A DNA stretch of 64,000 nucleotides. Origin: Candidatus Poribacteria bacterium. GTDB taxonomy: Bacteria > Poribacteria > WGA-4E > WGA-3G. This document shows, one piece after another, positions 17,084 to 26,200 of the stretch. The translations under genes and the position numbers were made by a program. The notes below the pieces were generated by a model. The model saw nothing but the letters and a program-made list of their open reading frames with translations, was not told where the DNA came from and did no database searches. The stretch lies in NCBI GenBank assembly GCA_012267415.1, contig JAAXGN010000015.1, forward strand, positions 62,001 through 126,000. Reading direction: 5' to 3'. Each line of letters starts with the position of its first letter. The stretch's first letter is position 1.

Positions 17084-17890
17084 GTGTATCGTAATCGTTT
17101 CATACACATAAGCAAATCGTTATGTCTACTTGGTATTCTGTCAGTCTCTCTATTCTGTAATATATTGTTAGCAGACGCAGTTATTGATGGTAATACAGTT
17201 GCAGTCTGGCTATTTGAAGAAGATGGTGGGAAAGTCGTCAGGGATGCTTCTGGAAATGGACATGACGGAGAAATAATCGGCAATCTAAACAGTGTTAGAG
17301 GAAAGTTCGGAAAAGGATTAGACTTTCCCGGAGATGGTAGTGGCTATATCGTTGTTGATTCTACAAAGAAACTGGAATTAGAAACACTCAGTATTGAGGC
17401 GTGGGTAAATGTAAAAAATTCAACCGGTAAATGGCAAGGAATAGTGTGTAAACAACAGGCGGGATGTACCAATCGTAACTACGGGATTTGGGTTAATATA
17501 AACCTGCATGTCTTACACGCTCAGATCGGTGCTAATGGTGGATGTGCATTTAATATGAATGGAACGACCGAAATTACAGATAATGTATGGCATCATCTTG
17601 CTTTTACTTTCGATGGCAAGGTAGGTAAAGTATACGTTGATGGAGAATTGGAAACAGAAAAAGATAATACGAATACATTTCAGAGTAATGACCCTATAAC
17701 TATAGGTGTTCCAAATATAGGTAATGCGGGTGGCCTATTGGGTACTATAGATGAGATACGTATTTCCAATGTTGCAAGAACAGAAAAAGAGATAAATGAG
17801 ATGAAGGATGTGGGTTTGGCACAGATTCTTAGTGTGAATCCTAGTGAGAAACTAACCACTCGGTGGGGATATATAAAACAAGCTCCATAG
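17084..17890 (+). CDS. Secreted LamG-domain protein with LTTxWG tail
   Basis: 268 residues from a GTG with GGGAGGA eight bases upstream. Signal peptide at about 1-28. One LamG/concanavalin A-like domain spans about 35-245, with D-A-S-G-N-G-H-D-G, S-I-E-A-W-V, N-V-W-H-H-L-A-F-T-F-D-G, Y-V-D-G-E-L and G-T-I-D-E-I-R-I-S. Such domains bind glycans or calcium. The C-terminus V-N-P-S-E-K-L-T-T-R-W-G-Y-I-K is the tail shared with seven other secreted proteins. It is 18 bp upstream of a secreted serine hydrolase, probably the same operon. Confidence 0.88.
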   Translation: MYRNRFIHISKSLCLLGILSVSLFCNILLADAVIDGNTVAVWLFEEDGGKVVRDASGNGHDGEIIGNLNSVRGKFGKGLDFPGDGSGYIVVDSTKKLELETLSIEAWVNVKNSTGKWQGIVCKQQAGCTNRNYGIWVNINLHVLHAQIGANGGCAFNMNGTTEITDNVWHHLAFTFDGKVGKVYVDGELETEKDNTNTFQSNDPITIGVPNIGNAGGLLGTIDEIRISNVARTEKEINEMKDVGLAQILSVNPSEKLTTRWGYIKQAP

Positions 17891-17908
17891 AAAGGAGGCA
17901 ATTAAAAT

Positions 17909-19186
17909 ATGGGTTTGAGAACAATTAGATTTAGTTTAGTGATGCTGATCTGCTTGTGCATACTTGCTAGTGTCACAACATCTATTGCATCTGACATCGA
18001 CAATATTAGATTCGACATCAATACAAAGGGACTTCCCGTAGTTGAACCTGCTAAAGTTGGCGTATCTGCTGAAAAGTTAGGCGAAATCCGGACTGTCCTT
18101 CAGGGATATGTTGATAATGGGAATCTTCCAGGTTTTCTTACTGTCATAGCAAGAAAAGGTCAAATTGTCCATTTTGAAACGATAGGTATGCAGGATGTTG
18201 AGAATAAAAAACCGGTTGAACCTGATACTATCTTCCGTATCTACTCTATGTCGAAACCGATTACGAGCGTCGCTGTAATGATTCTATGGGACGATGGGAA
18301 GTTCAAATTGGACGACCCTGTTGAGAAGTTCATTCCAGCATTCAAAGATATGAAGGTCTATAACAGTGAACAGACTGAGACTCATGATGCTAAAACAAAG
18401 ATGACGATTAAACATCTCCTGACACATACATCTGGACTTACGTACGGATGGGGAAATAAACCTGTAGATAAACGCTACGGTGAAATAAAGGTTTTCAACA
18501 AAGGCTCAACATTAGCGGAGATGGCAGAAAAACTTGGCGATATTCCACTCGTTCATGAACCTGGGACACGGTGGACGTACGGTGTTTCTACTGACGTCCT
18601 CGGTTATCTTGTTGAGGTGGTATCAGGAATGCCGTTTGAAACGTTTCTACAAAAGCGGTTATTTGAACCACTCGGTATGCATGATTCAGCGTTTTCTGTT
18701 CCAAAAGAAAATGTGGATCGCTTTGCAGCACTGTATAGACCGACGCAAGAGGGGAAACTGCAACTTGCTCGCAATGCACCGCTTGCGACTGACGACTTGA
18801 GCTTTTTTCCATCAGGTGGTGGCGGTCTTGTATCTACGGCCGCGGATTATCTGCGTTTTTGTCAGATGCTACTCAATGGTGGTGAGTTGGATGGTGTCCG
18901 GATTCTGAAGTCTGAGACTGTTGAACTGATGCGCTATCCACACCATCAGTACCGTGAAAATGGTGCTTTTGGTCTCGGTTTTCACGTCGTTACGCGTAAG
19001 AATGAGGGTGAAGCCAGAAGGTCTTCGGGAGCCTACAGTTGGAGTGGTGCTGCAGCGACTACTTTTTGGATTGATCCGGATAAAGAACTGGTTGCTATCT
19101 TGATGACACAACTCCTGAATAACCGTTATCCTTTTCACGGAGAATTTAGGAGTTTGACCTATCAAGCATTAGAAGATAAGGAGTAA
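17909..19186 (+). CDS. Secreted serine hydrolase, class C beta-lactamase/esterase fold
   Basis: 425 residues with a signal peptide (about 1-27). The nucleophile motif S-x-x-K is S-M-S-K near residue 119 and the tyrosine motif is W-T-Y-G-V-S near residue 215. The pattern L-L-T-H-T-S-G-L-T-Y-G is typical of penicillin-binding-protein-like esterases and D-aminopeptidases, which are more often esterases than true beta-lactamases. A strong AAAGGAGG precedes the ATG. It is followed by a close paralogue seven bp downstream that has no signal peptide. Confidence 0.9.
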   Translation: MGLRTIRFSLVMLICLCILASVTTSIASDIDNIRFDINTKGLPVVEPAKVGVSAEKLGEIRTVLQGYVDNGNLPGFLTVIARKGQIVHFETIGMQDVENKKPVEPDTIFRIYSMSKPITSVAVMILWDDGKFKLDDPVEKFIPAFKDMKVYNSEQTETHDAKTKMTIKHLLTHTSGLTYGWGNKPVDKRYGEIKVFNKGSTLAEMAEKLGDIPLVHEPGTRWTYGVSTDVLGYLVEVVSGMPFETFLQKRLFEPLGMHDSAFSVPKENVDRFAALYRPTQEGKLQLARNAPLATDDLSFFPSGGGGLVSTAADYLRFCQMLLNGGELDGVRILKSETVELMRYPHHQYRENGAFGLGFHVVTRKNEGEARRSSGAYSWSGAAATTFWIDPDKELVAILMTQLLNNRYPFHGEFRSLTYQALEDKE

Positions 19187-19193
19187 TAACGCC

Positions 19194-20366
19194 ATGAATT
19201 ACGGACTGCCACGTGCAATCCCCGAGGATGTTGGGATGTCAACGGAACGGTTAGCGCGCATTAAACCAGCGATGCAACAGTGGGCAGACGATGGCAAAAT
19301 CCCCTGTGCGTTGACTATGATTGCACGTGAAGGTAAACTCGTCCATTTTGAGAAAATTGGTATGCAGGATGTTGCTACCGCAAAACCTGTAGAATTTGAT
19401 ACGATCTTTCGTATCTATTCTATGACAAAACCGATTACCAGTGTGGCAGTGATGATGCTGTATGAGGAAGGACATTTTCAACTTAACACACCTGTATCCT
19501 ATTTTATTCCTGCTTTCAAAGATATGAAGGTATACGCAAACCATGGAGATGCGATAATAGATGCTGAAAGAGAAATGACTATCAAGCATTTACTGACGCA
19601 TACTTCCGGTCTTATCTATGGCGGGGATTGGTTGCATCCGATAAATGACCGTTATAGAGAGGCGGACTTCTATGGTGGTGACCTATCACACATGGCAGAA
19701 AAACTCGGAAAGATACCGCTATTACATCATCCTGGTGATGCGTGGAATTACGGTATGTCAACAGACGTCCTCGGTTATCTTGTGGAAGTGGTTTCAGGCA
19801 TGCCGTTTGCTGAGTTTTTTAAAAAACGAATCCTTGATCCTTTAGGTATGGTAGATACAGGTTTTGCTGTTCCAGAAGAGAAGGCTGACAGATACGCAAC
19901 TCTATATGAACCGACTGAAGCGGGTGGTATTCAAGTGCTTGATAATGCACCCGTTTCAAGTGGTCCACTAAGTTTTCATCATTCAGGTGGTGCTGGGTTA
20001 CAGTCTACTGCCGCTGATTATTTGCGTTTCTGCCAAATGATGTTGAATTACGGTGAGTTGGATGGGGAACGATTACTGGGTAGAAAAACAGTAGAACTTA
20101 TCACTTTAAATCATATTACGGAAGATTGGCAACCGTTATGGAGAACAGGTTGCGGTTTCGGGTTAGGGTTTGCAGTTGTTACTGATGTCGCGGAGACACA
20201 TACCCTTGGCTCGTTGGGAACCTACAGTTGGGGTGGTCTTGCAAGCACGACATTTTGGATTGATCCCGTTGAAGACCTGATTGGTCTATTCATGACGCAA
20301 TTGATCGGAGACAATCCTTTTCACGCCCAATTCCGAGTATTAGTTTATCAATCAATTGTGGATTAA
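19194..20366 (+). CDS. Cytosolic serine hydrolase paralogue, class C beta-lactamase fold
   Basis: 390 residues beginning directly with M-N-Y-G-L-P-R-A-I-P-E-D-V-G-M, with no signal peptide. Motifs match the upstream gene: S-M-T-K near residue 80, L-L-T-H-T-S-G-L-I-Y-G, W-N-Y-G-M-S and a C-terminal S-W-G-G-L-A-S-T-T-F-W. Seven bp separate the two, and similarity is high along the length, so this is a tandem duplication with loss or gain of export. Substrate unknown. Confidence 0.9.
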   Translation: MNYGLPRAIPEDVGMSTERLARIKPAMQQWADDGKIPCALTMIAREGKLVHFEKIGMQDVATAKPVEFDTIFRIYSMTKPITSVAVMMLYEEGHFQLNTPVSYFIPAFKDMKVYANHGDAIIDAEREMTIKHLLTHTSGLIYGGDWLHPINDRYREADFYGGDLSHMAEKLGKIPLLHHPGDAWNYGMSTDVLGYLVEVVSGMPFAEFFKKRILDPLGMVDTGFAVPEEKADRYATLYEPTEAGGIQVLDNAPVSSGPLSFHHSGGAGLQSTAADYLRFCQMMLNYGELDGERLLGRKTVELITLNHITEDWQPLWRTGCGFGLGFAVVTDVAETHTLGSLGTYSWGGLASTTFWIDPVEDLIGLFMTQLIGDNPFHAQFRVLVYQSIVD

Positions 20367-20409
20367 CGTGAAGCACCCCATACTTTTAGATGAGGAGGAG
20401 AAGATATTT

Positions 20410-21030
20410 ATGAAGATCGCTGTCGTAACTGGGGAACATGGGTTTCGAGAGAAGGATTTTGATGCTGTTTTTAAAAGCATGGAAGGGATTGACTTTCTTC
20501 GTGAAGACCTTGACATCTTTGTTGATGATCCAAATCAGAAGGACTATGAGACTGTTGTATTTTACAACTTCCATCGTCCTTATCCTACCGAAGCACAAGC
20601 AGAGACAATTTTGGGTTTGACAGAACGTGGTCAAGGGATTGTTATTTTACATCACGCCATCCTTGCTTTTCCTGAGTGGGAAGTTTTCTCGGATATGTGT
20701 GGCATTACTGAACGCGCTGATTTCGACTACTTTCCAAAACAGACATTTCATGTGCACGTTAGTGATCCTACGCATTCGATTACAGCAGGTCTCTCGGATT
20801 GGGAAATGGGTGATGAAACGTATACGATGCAGTCTGCGGGGGATGATAGCACTATCTTACTCACAACTACGCATCCTGAGAGTATGGATGTGTTAGGTTG
20901 GTCGCGTGAATACGGTAAGTCACGCGTATTTTGTCTTCAGAGTGGACATGACAACGTAACGTATTCAAATCCGAATTTCCGTGAAGTGCTACGTCGTGGG
21001 ATTGTATGGTGTGCGGGTGTTAATGTGTAG
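20410..21030 (+). CDS. ThuA-like domain protein
   Basis: 206 residues. The start at 20410 follows GAGGAGGAG at 20392-20400; the longer frame to 20356 is within the preceding gene's end. It opens M-K-I-A-V-V-T-G-E-H-G-F and contains D-Y-E-T-V-V-F-Y-N-F, G-I-V-I-L-H-H-A-I and the late S-R-V-F-C-L-Q-S-G-H-D motif, all features of the ThuA (class I amidotransferase-like) fold. It lacks the cysteine nucleophile of true amidotransferases at the H-H-A-I turn. Likely co-transcribed with the two hydrolases upstream. Function unknown, often linked to sugar metabolism. Confidence 0.85.
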   Translation: MKIAVVTGEHGFREKDFDAVFKSMEGIDFLREDLDIFVDDPNQKDYETVVFYNFHRPYPTEAQAETILGLTERGQGIVILHHAILAFPEWEVFSDMCGITERADFDYFPKQTFHVHVSDPTHSITAGLSDWEMGDETYTMQSAGDDSTILLTTTHPESMDVLGWSREYGKSRVFCLQSGHDNVTYSNPNFREVLRRGIVWCAGVNV

Positions 21031-21033
21031 GAT

Positions 21034-21112
21034 TATAGTAAAGTCAATCCGCGTAGGGGCGAGGTCTCCTCGCCCGCTGTAGAACGTATCATTAATTCTG
21101 AAGTCCATTATA
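21034..21112. repeat. MITE-like element, family A copy 4 (internally deleted)
   Basis: A 79-bp short copy: TATAGTAAAGTCAATCC at the left, GAAGTCCATTATA at the right, and an intact core GTAGGGGCGAGG facing CCTCGCCC. About 35 bp next to the left end are missing compared with copies 1-3. Confidence 0.75.
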
Positions 21113-21127
21113 GATAGAGGAAAAACA

Positions 21128-22159
21128 ATGGCAGATTCACAGTATTCTATAGAAAAAAAGCAGGATGACGGCTTTGAAATTTACGCGCTAAGACATGAAG
21201 GCAAAGCCGTTGCAGAAGTTGTTCCTGAATTAGGAAACAACTGTTTTGTCTACAGCGTTTCATATCAGAATGAGTGGTATGACATAATTGATCCCCCGCC
21301 TAATCTGTCCACTCTGAAACAACGTCCCACAGCGTTTGGTAATCCGATTCTTTTTCCCTTTCCCAATAGAATCCGAGATGGAAAATGGGAATTTGAAGGT
21401 AAAACCTATCAGTTTGACAAATCTCCTGACTCACCAACCACAATTCACGGTTTACTGTTGAATCGTCCATATACGGTTGACGCCAGCTTTATTGAATCTA
21501 CTTCCAGTGACTTTAATCAACCGAGGGGCGCGATATTGAAATGTTCGCTAAATTCGGTAGAATTCCCTGATGTGATACGACAATATCCATTTCCGTTTAA
21601 AATTGAAATAACTTATGCCCTTCAAGATTCTGCATTGTCAATGTACACAACAATCGTAAATACAGGTGAAACGAATATGCCGATGGGGTATGGTATACAT
21701 CCATATTTTAATGTAAACATATCGGAGACAGCAGATGCACAAGAAGCACTGATATCTGTTCCAGCTAACAAGTATTGGGAATTGGATGATGTGTTTGTGC
21801 CGACAGGTGCCATTCTTGATGTAAAGGGTACACTTGATCTGCGCGATGGACAACCTTTTGGAAAAATTAAACTTGACCATGTCTTCACAGATGTTCAGAT
21901 GGTTGACGGTGTAAGTAGATGCAGTATCGTAAATCAGGATACAGGGTACGGTATGGTGATGGAATCCGATGCACATTTTAGAGAATTGGTTGTCTATACA
22001 CCCCCTGGACGGGATGCGATATGTTTTGAACCTTATACCTGTCCAACGGATGCTATCAATTTAGAATCTAAAGGTATTCCTGCGGGTGTGATAGTGTTAT
22101 CTCCTAAAGAGTCATTCTCTGCCCTGGTACGTTTTTTGCCTGCTTTTAGTGAAACCTAA
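21128..22159 (+). CDS. Aldose 1-epimerase (galactose mutarotase) family protein
   Basis: 343 residues. The galactose-mutarotase beta-sandwich shows the expected catalytic region: H near residue 108 in T-I-H-G-L-L, H near 198 in Y-G-I-H-P-Y-F, and the general-base glutamate in C-F-E-P-Y-T-C-P-T-D-A near 301. It interconverts alpha and beta anomers of free aldoses, or binds a related sugar. GAGGAAAAACA precedes the ATG. It stands alone between MITE copy 4 and a small palindromic repeat. Confidence 0.88.
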   Translation: MADSQYSIEKKQDDGFEIYALRHEGKAVAEVVPELGNNCFVYSVSYQNEWYDIIDPPPNLSTLKQRPTAFGNPILFPFPNRIRDGKWEFEGKTYQFDKSPDSPTTIHGLLLNRPYTVDASFIESTSSDFNQPRGAILKCSLNSVEFPDVIRQYPFPFKIEITYALQDSALSMYTTIVNTGETNMPMGYGIHPYFNVNISETADAQEALISVPANKYWELDDVFVPTGAILDVKGTLDLRDGQPFGKIKLDHVFTDVQMVDGVSRCSIVNQDTGYGMVMESDAHFRELVVYTPPGRDAICFEPYTCPTDAINLESKGIPAGVIVLSPKESFSALVRFLPAFSET

Positions 22160-22165
22160 AATGTC

Positions 22166-22236
22166 AGACACTTCTTGGCACGACGGGCAATGAATTGCCC
22201 TACTACAAACGGGTATTTTATAACGGGTAAGTGTCT
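22166..22236. repeat. REP-like palindromic element, family D
   Basis: A 71-bp unit bounded by AGACACTT and AAGTGTCT. The centre is the palindrome GGGCAATGAATTGCCC followed by TACTACAAACGGG. The same centre occurs in frame inside the protease gene at 27107-27135. Confidence 0.75.
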
Positions 22237-22289
22237 ACATGATTCTAAGTTTTTTATATAATCCTTAGTCGTAATAGGTGGTGTTGATA

Positions 22290-23279
22290 ATGAAACTCTC
22301 CACGTTCCTTCTAATTCTAATTCAAACTTTCATATTACTTTCCAAACCGTGTTTTGCCATATTTGAAGGTTCTGCTAATGCTGATATTTTTATCAGAGTT
22401 TATAAACAACGTGGTGATTATGGTCGTGTTGCACTTTGGCACGAAGCAGCTGCGGAATGTTATTCTTTAATCTCAATACCTTTAAACGATCTCTCACTAA
22501 AGTACTATAAACGTCATGGAGACGAGAAGTGGGTTAAACGTGCTCAGAAGGAGAAAGATGAAATACTTGAACGGCAGACTTTTCACCTAAACCGTGCCAA
22601 AGCTGCCTGGGAAAAATCAAAGACCGAAGAAGTTGTCCTGAAGAAGGAACGTGAGAAGATTGCCAAGTTCAAACTGAATTGGTTACCCCATTATCCAGAT
22701 AGGTTTTATGAATTTGGTATCTATGCGACCTACATTCGAGAACAGCAGGAACAAGCGGAACAGAAGAAGGACTTTAAGAAAGTACTTAACCTTGAAGCCG
22801 ATGCAGCGGAGATGGTTGCGGCACAATACGATCTGATACTTATAGAAAACGGATTGACTGAGTATGAGAAAATCCGTGATGCATATCTTCGGCATGCTGT
22901 CTTGCTGAGAACACTTGCAGCAGTTTATATAGTTGGCACACATGCCAAACTACCTATTGAAGTTAGCATTGGCAAAAGTATACGTCAGAAGCAAAACATC
23001 TCCCCCACTGTTCAAATACCCACTAAAAAAGAAGCTGATGAAATATTGCAGATTGCTAAAACTGATCCGCGTGTGAAAAATCAACTGACAGATCAGATAG
23101 GAATTCGTGAATATGCATGGTTTCAAGGATTTGCTTGGACAGTAAGTTTTTATAATCATGGGTGGGGAAATCTCGCTATTGCGATTATTGATGACAAAAC
23201 AGGAGATGTGTTAGATGTCTTGATTGGAGCCAGTTCTGATATAAGTCGGCTTGAAGACGGAAACGATCAATTGGATTAG
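22290..23279 (+). CDS. Secreted helical protein with PepSY-like C-terminus
   Basis: 329 residues from the ATG at 22290 (GGTGGTG upstream). A signal peptide (about 1-22, ending C-F-A) is followed by a long charged helical region, likely coiled coil, at about 75-180 (K-K-E-R-E-K-I-A, E-Q-Q-E-Q-A-E-Q-K-K). The last 50 residues, W-T-V-S-F-Y-N-H-G-W-G-N-L-A-I-A-I-I-D-D-K-T-G, look like a PepSY module, commonly found as protease-inhibitory regions. The subtilase gene begins six bp after its stop, so an inhibitor or chaperone role toward that protease is an attractive inference. Confidence 0.65.
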   Translation: MKLSTFLLILIQTFILLSKPCFAIFEGSANADIFIRVYKQRGDYGRVALWHEAAAECYSLISIPLNDLSLKYYKRHGDEKWVKRAQKEKDEILERQTFHLNRAKAAWEKSKTEEVVLKKEREKIAKFKLNWLPHYPDRFYEFGIYATYIREQQEQAEQKKDFKKVLNLEADAAEMVAAQYDLILIENGLTEYEKIRDAYLRHAVLLRTLAAVYIVGTHAKLPIEVSIGKSIRQKQNISPTVQIPTKKEADEILQIAKTDPRVKNQLTDQIGIREYAWFQGFAWTVSFYNHGWGNLAIAIIDDKTGDVLDVLIGASSDISRLEDGNDQLD

Positions 23280-23285
23280 TTGTGT

Positions 23286-26200
23286 ATGAATCAACAGTTC
23301 CGCTATATTAATATACCTATATATCTCTTTCTGATTGCTTGGCTAATCAATTCTTGTATTATTGTGGTTAATGCTACGCCTCCAGAATTCACGCCAGGTG
23401 AGTTACTTGTCCGTCTTACACCGGAAGCGTCAGGGGAATTGGATAATCTGAAATCAGATTCAGCAGTAGCTCGCTTCTTTGCGGAACAGAAAGTCATTTC
23501 ATACAAACGGGCCATTCCACTTAAAAGCAGATCGTCCACTTACCGTTCCAATATAGACCGTGCTTATCTTCTTAGGTTTTCATTGCTTGCAGACCTCGCA
23601 ATTTTAAAAGCGACATTTAACAGAAGTGATTATATAGAATCTGTATCGTTGAATTGTCTCCGTCCTACTTTAGCTGATGCGATTGTCCCTAACGATCCGA
23701 AATATGCGGAGCAGTGGAGTCTACCAGCAATGAAAATGCCAGAAGCGTGGACAATTGAGAAGGGGGATAAAAACGTAGTCATCGCTATCGTTGATTCTGG
23801 AATTGACTATAGACACGATGATCTCGCAAATAAGATATGGGTGAATCAGGACGAAATTCCTGATAACGAAATAGATGATGATGAAAATGGTTATGTTGAT
23901 GATACACATGGATGGGATTTTACGGACGCGCCTAACCTTCAGGCGGAAGGCGATTTTGTAGAGGGTGATAATGAACCGATTGATGAATCTGGTCATGGCA
24001 CGCATGTTGCTGGTATTGCAGGTGCAGAGCCAAATAACGGCATAGGTATCGCTGGTGTTGCGTGGAATTGTTCTCTCATGGCAGTACGTGCCGGTCTATC
24101 ACTCGGTGGTGGATCACGCATGCAGGATGATGATTCAGCAGCGGCTATTGTCTATGCAGCAGACAATGGAGCAGACATTATCAACATGAGTTGGGGAAGT
24201 AAACAACAATCGTTTGTAATTCGAGATGCGATTGAATACGCTTATGCACGCGGTGTTGTTTTGATTGGGGCTGCGGGGAATTCTAATGAAACTGAGAGCA
24301 TTTTTCCTGCAGCATATAGAAAAGTTATCGCTGTTGCCTCTACTAATCAATTTCAACAACGTTTCTACCGTTCTAATTACGGCGCGTCGGTTGATATAAG
24401 TGCCCCAGGAAACGGAATCATCAGTACGCAGATTGACAATGCGTATCGCATTCTTACTGGGACATCCATGGCAGCAGCACATGTCGCTGGTGTGGCAGCG
24501 TTGATGTTGTCAAAAAGACCAGCACTCACACACGAAGAGATAAGACAGATACTCATAAACGGTGCTGATTCAGTTCCTGAAGAAAATAGCGATGTGTCTG
24601 AACCGAAGTTTGTTGGTGCTGGCACTGTAAATGCATATAGAGCGTTGTTAGCAAGCAGCGCATTGCAAGCAAGGATATTATCGCCTGAAACGCATAGTGG
24701 TGGGTCTTCTTCTATCGTTTTTAACGGTACTGCGGGTGGATATAAGTTTAAGTCTTGGCAGCTGTTATATGGACATTCATCTACTCCCACTACTTTCGCC
24801 CCAATTAATGAACCTGTGTCTCGACAAAAAAGTTCAGAAACGTTATTCGTTTGGGACATTATAGCCAGCACTATAAACTCTGAACAGGTTGTGGCAGAAG
24901 GTGTCTATACTGTCCGTCTTGAAGTTACAGGAAGAGATGGTTCAAAGACGCACGACCAAGTTGTACTAACGATTGATCGTTCTCCAGGAAAAATATATTC
25001 TATTACTGCTAAAGAAACGTTGTATAAAAACCAATCTAATACGATTATCAGTTGGGCAACAGATGATTTTACGCAAGGAACATTCTACTACCGACATCAT
25101 GGTGCAGTTCATCGTTTTGCTTCCATAGAGGAGAGTGGACTTAGTAAAGAACATCTCTTCTCTCTCAGTTTAGGTGCAGGTAAATACCAATTCTATATTG
25201 AAGCACAGAACAGTGTCGGTCTAAAATCGGTTGATAATAATAATGGGAATTACTATGAGATAAAAGTTGTTGACTGGTCTATATCCCCGCACGGATTCGT
25301 TGAGACTCATCTCATTTCTGCACCACTTCAGCTTGCGAATGTTTCAACAGACTTTGATAAAGATGGACTATACGAACTTATTGGTAGATCATTAACAGAT
25401 AGTCCAGAAAGTGAATTGATGTCCGATACTCTAACGATATATGAACGACTACCAACTGGAAAATATATCAAGGCCCATGTTCTGGATTCAACGTTCTCAC
25501 ATGAGAATATACCTGCCAAAGTTAATAACTCGGCAGACTATGACGTAGATTTGAGTACACTGATACCGATGACTGTTGGAGACACAGATAATGACGGTCT
25601 ACTTGAGATTCTGGTTTACGATAAAAAGCAGACCTATCTCATAGAAAGTATGACAGTAGATGGATATCCTTCCAAGGTAATTTGGGAGACACCGTATCTG
25701 TCAGGTGGCTGGATGGTCGATTTAGATGGTGATGGTAAAACGGAAATCGTTGGAACAGATAATAACAACAATAGAATCCTTATCTTTGAAAGCATAGGAA
25801 ATAATACCTATAGCAGAACGGCAGTGCTACCCAATGAATCGGAAGGGAAAAACATATATAGCACGGATATTGCTATTGATGATTTCAATTCTGATGGGTT
25901 ATTAGATTTTGTTGTTGGCGATAGTGAAGGTGAGTTATTTGTCTATTCTGCGATAGCCGATGACCAATACCGCCTACACATTATTGGAAATACTTTGACA
26001 CCAATGATAACGGAGAAAATCAATGTTGATGCGGTATTACACTTATCCTCAGGTGATCTGAATGGAGATGGTCAACCTGAAATTGTTGTAGGTGGAATTG
26101 AATCGTTGCCAGATGTTCCGTCTGCACCGCCGCTCTGGAAGTTTCAAGTTTTTCGTTATGAATTGGGTAAGTATCGTGCAATATGGGAACAGGCGATTTC

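Noticed and set aside
24377-24871. Minus-strand open frame of 164 codons
   Set aside because: It is entirely inside the subtilase gene on the opposite strand with no ribosome site; a shadow of the coding strand.
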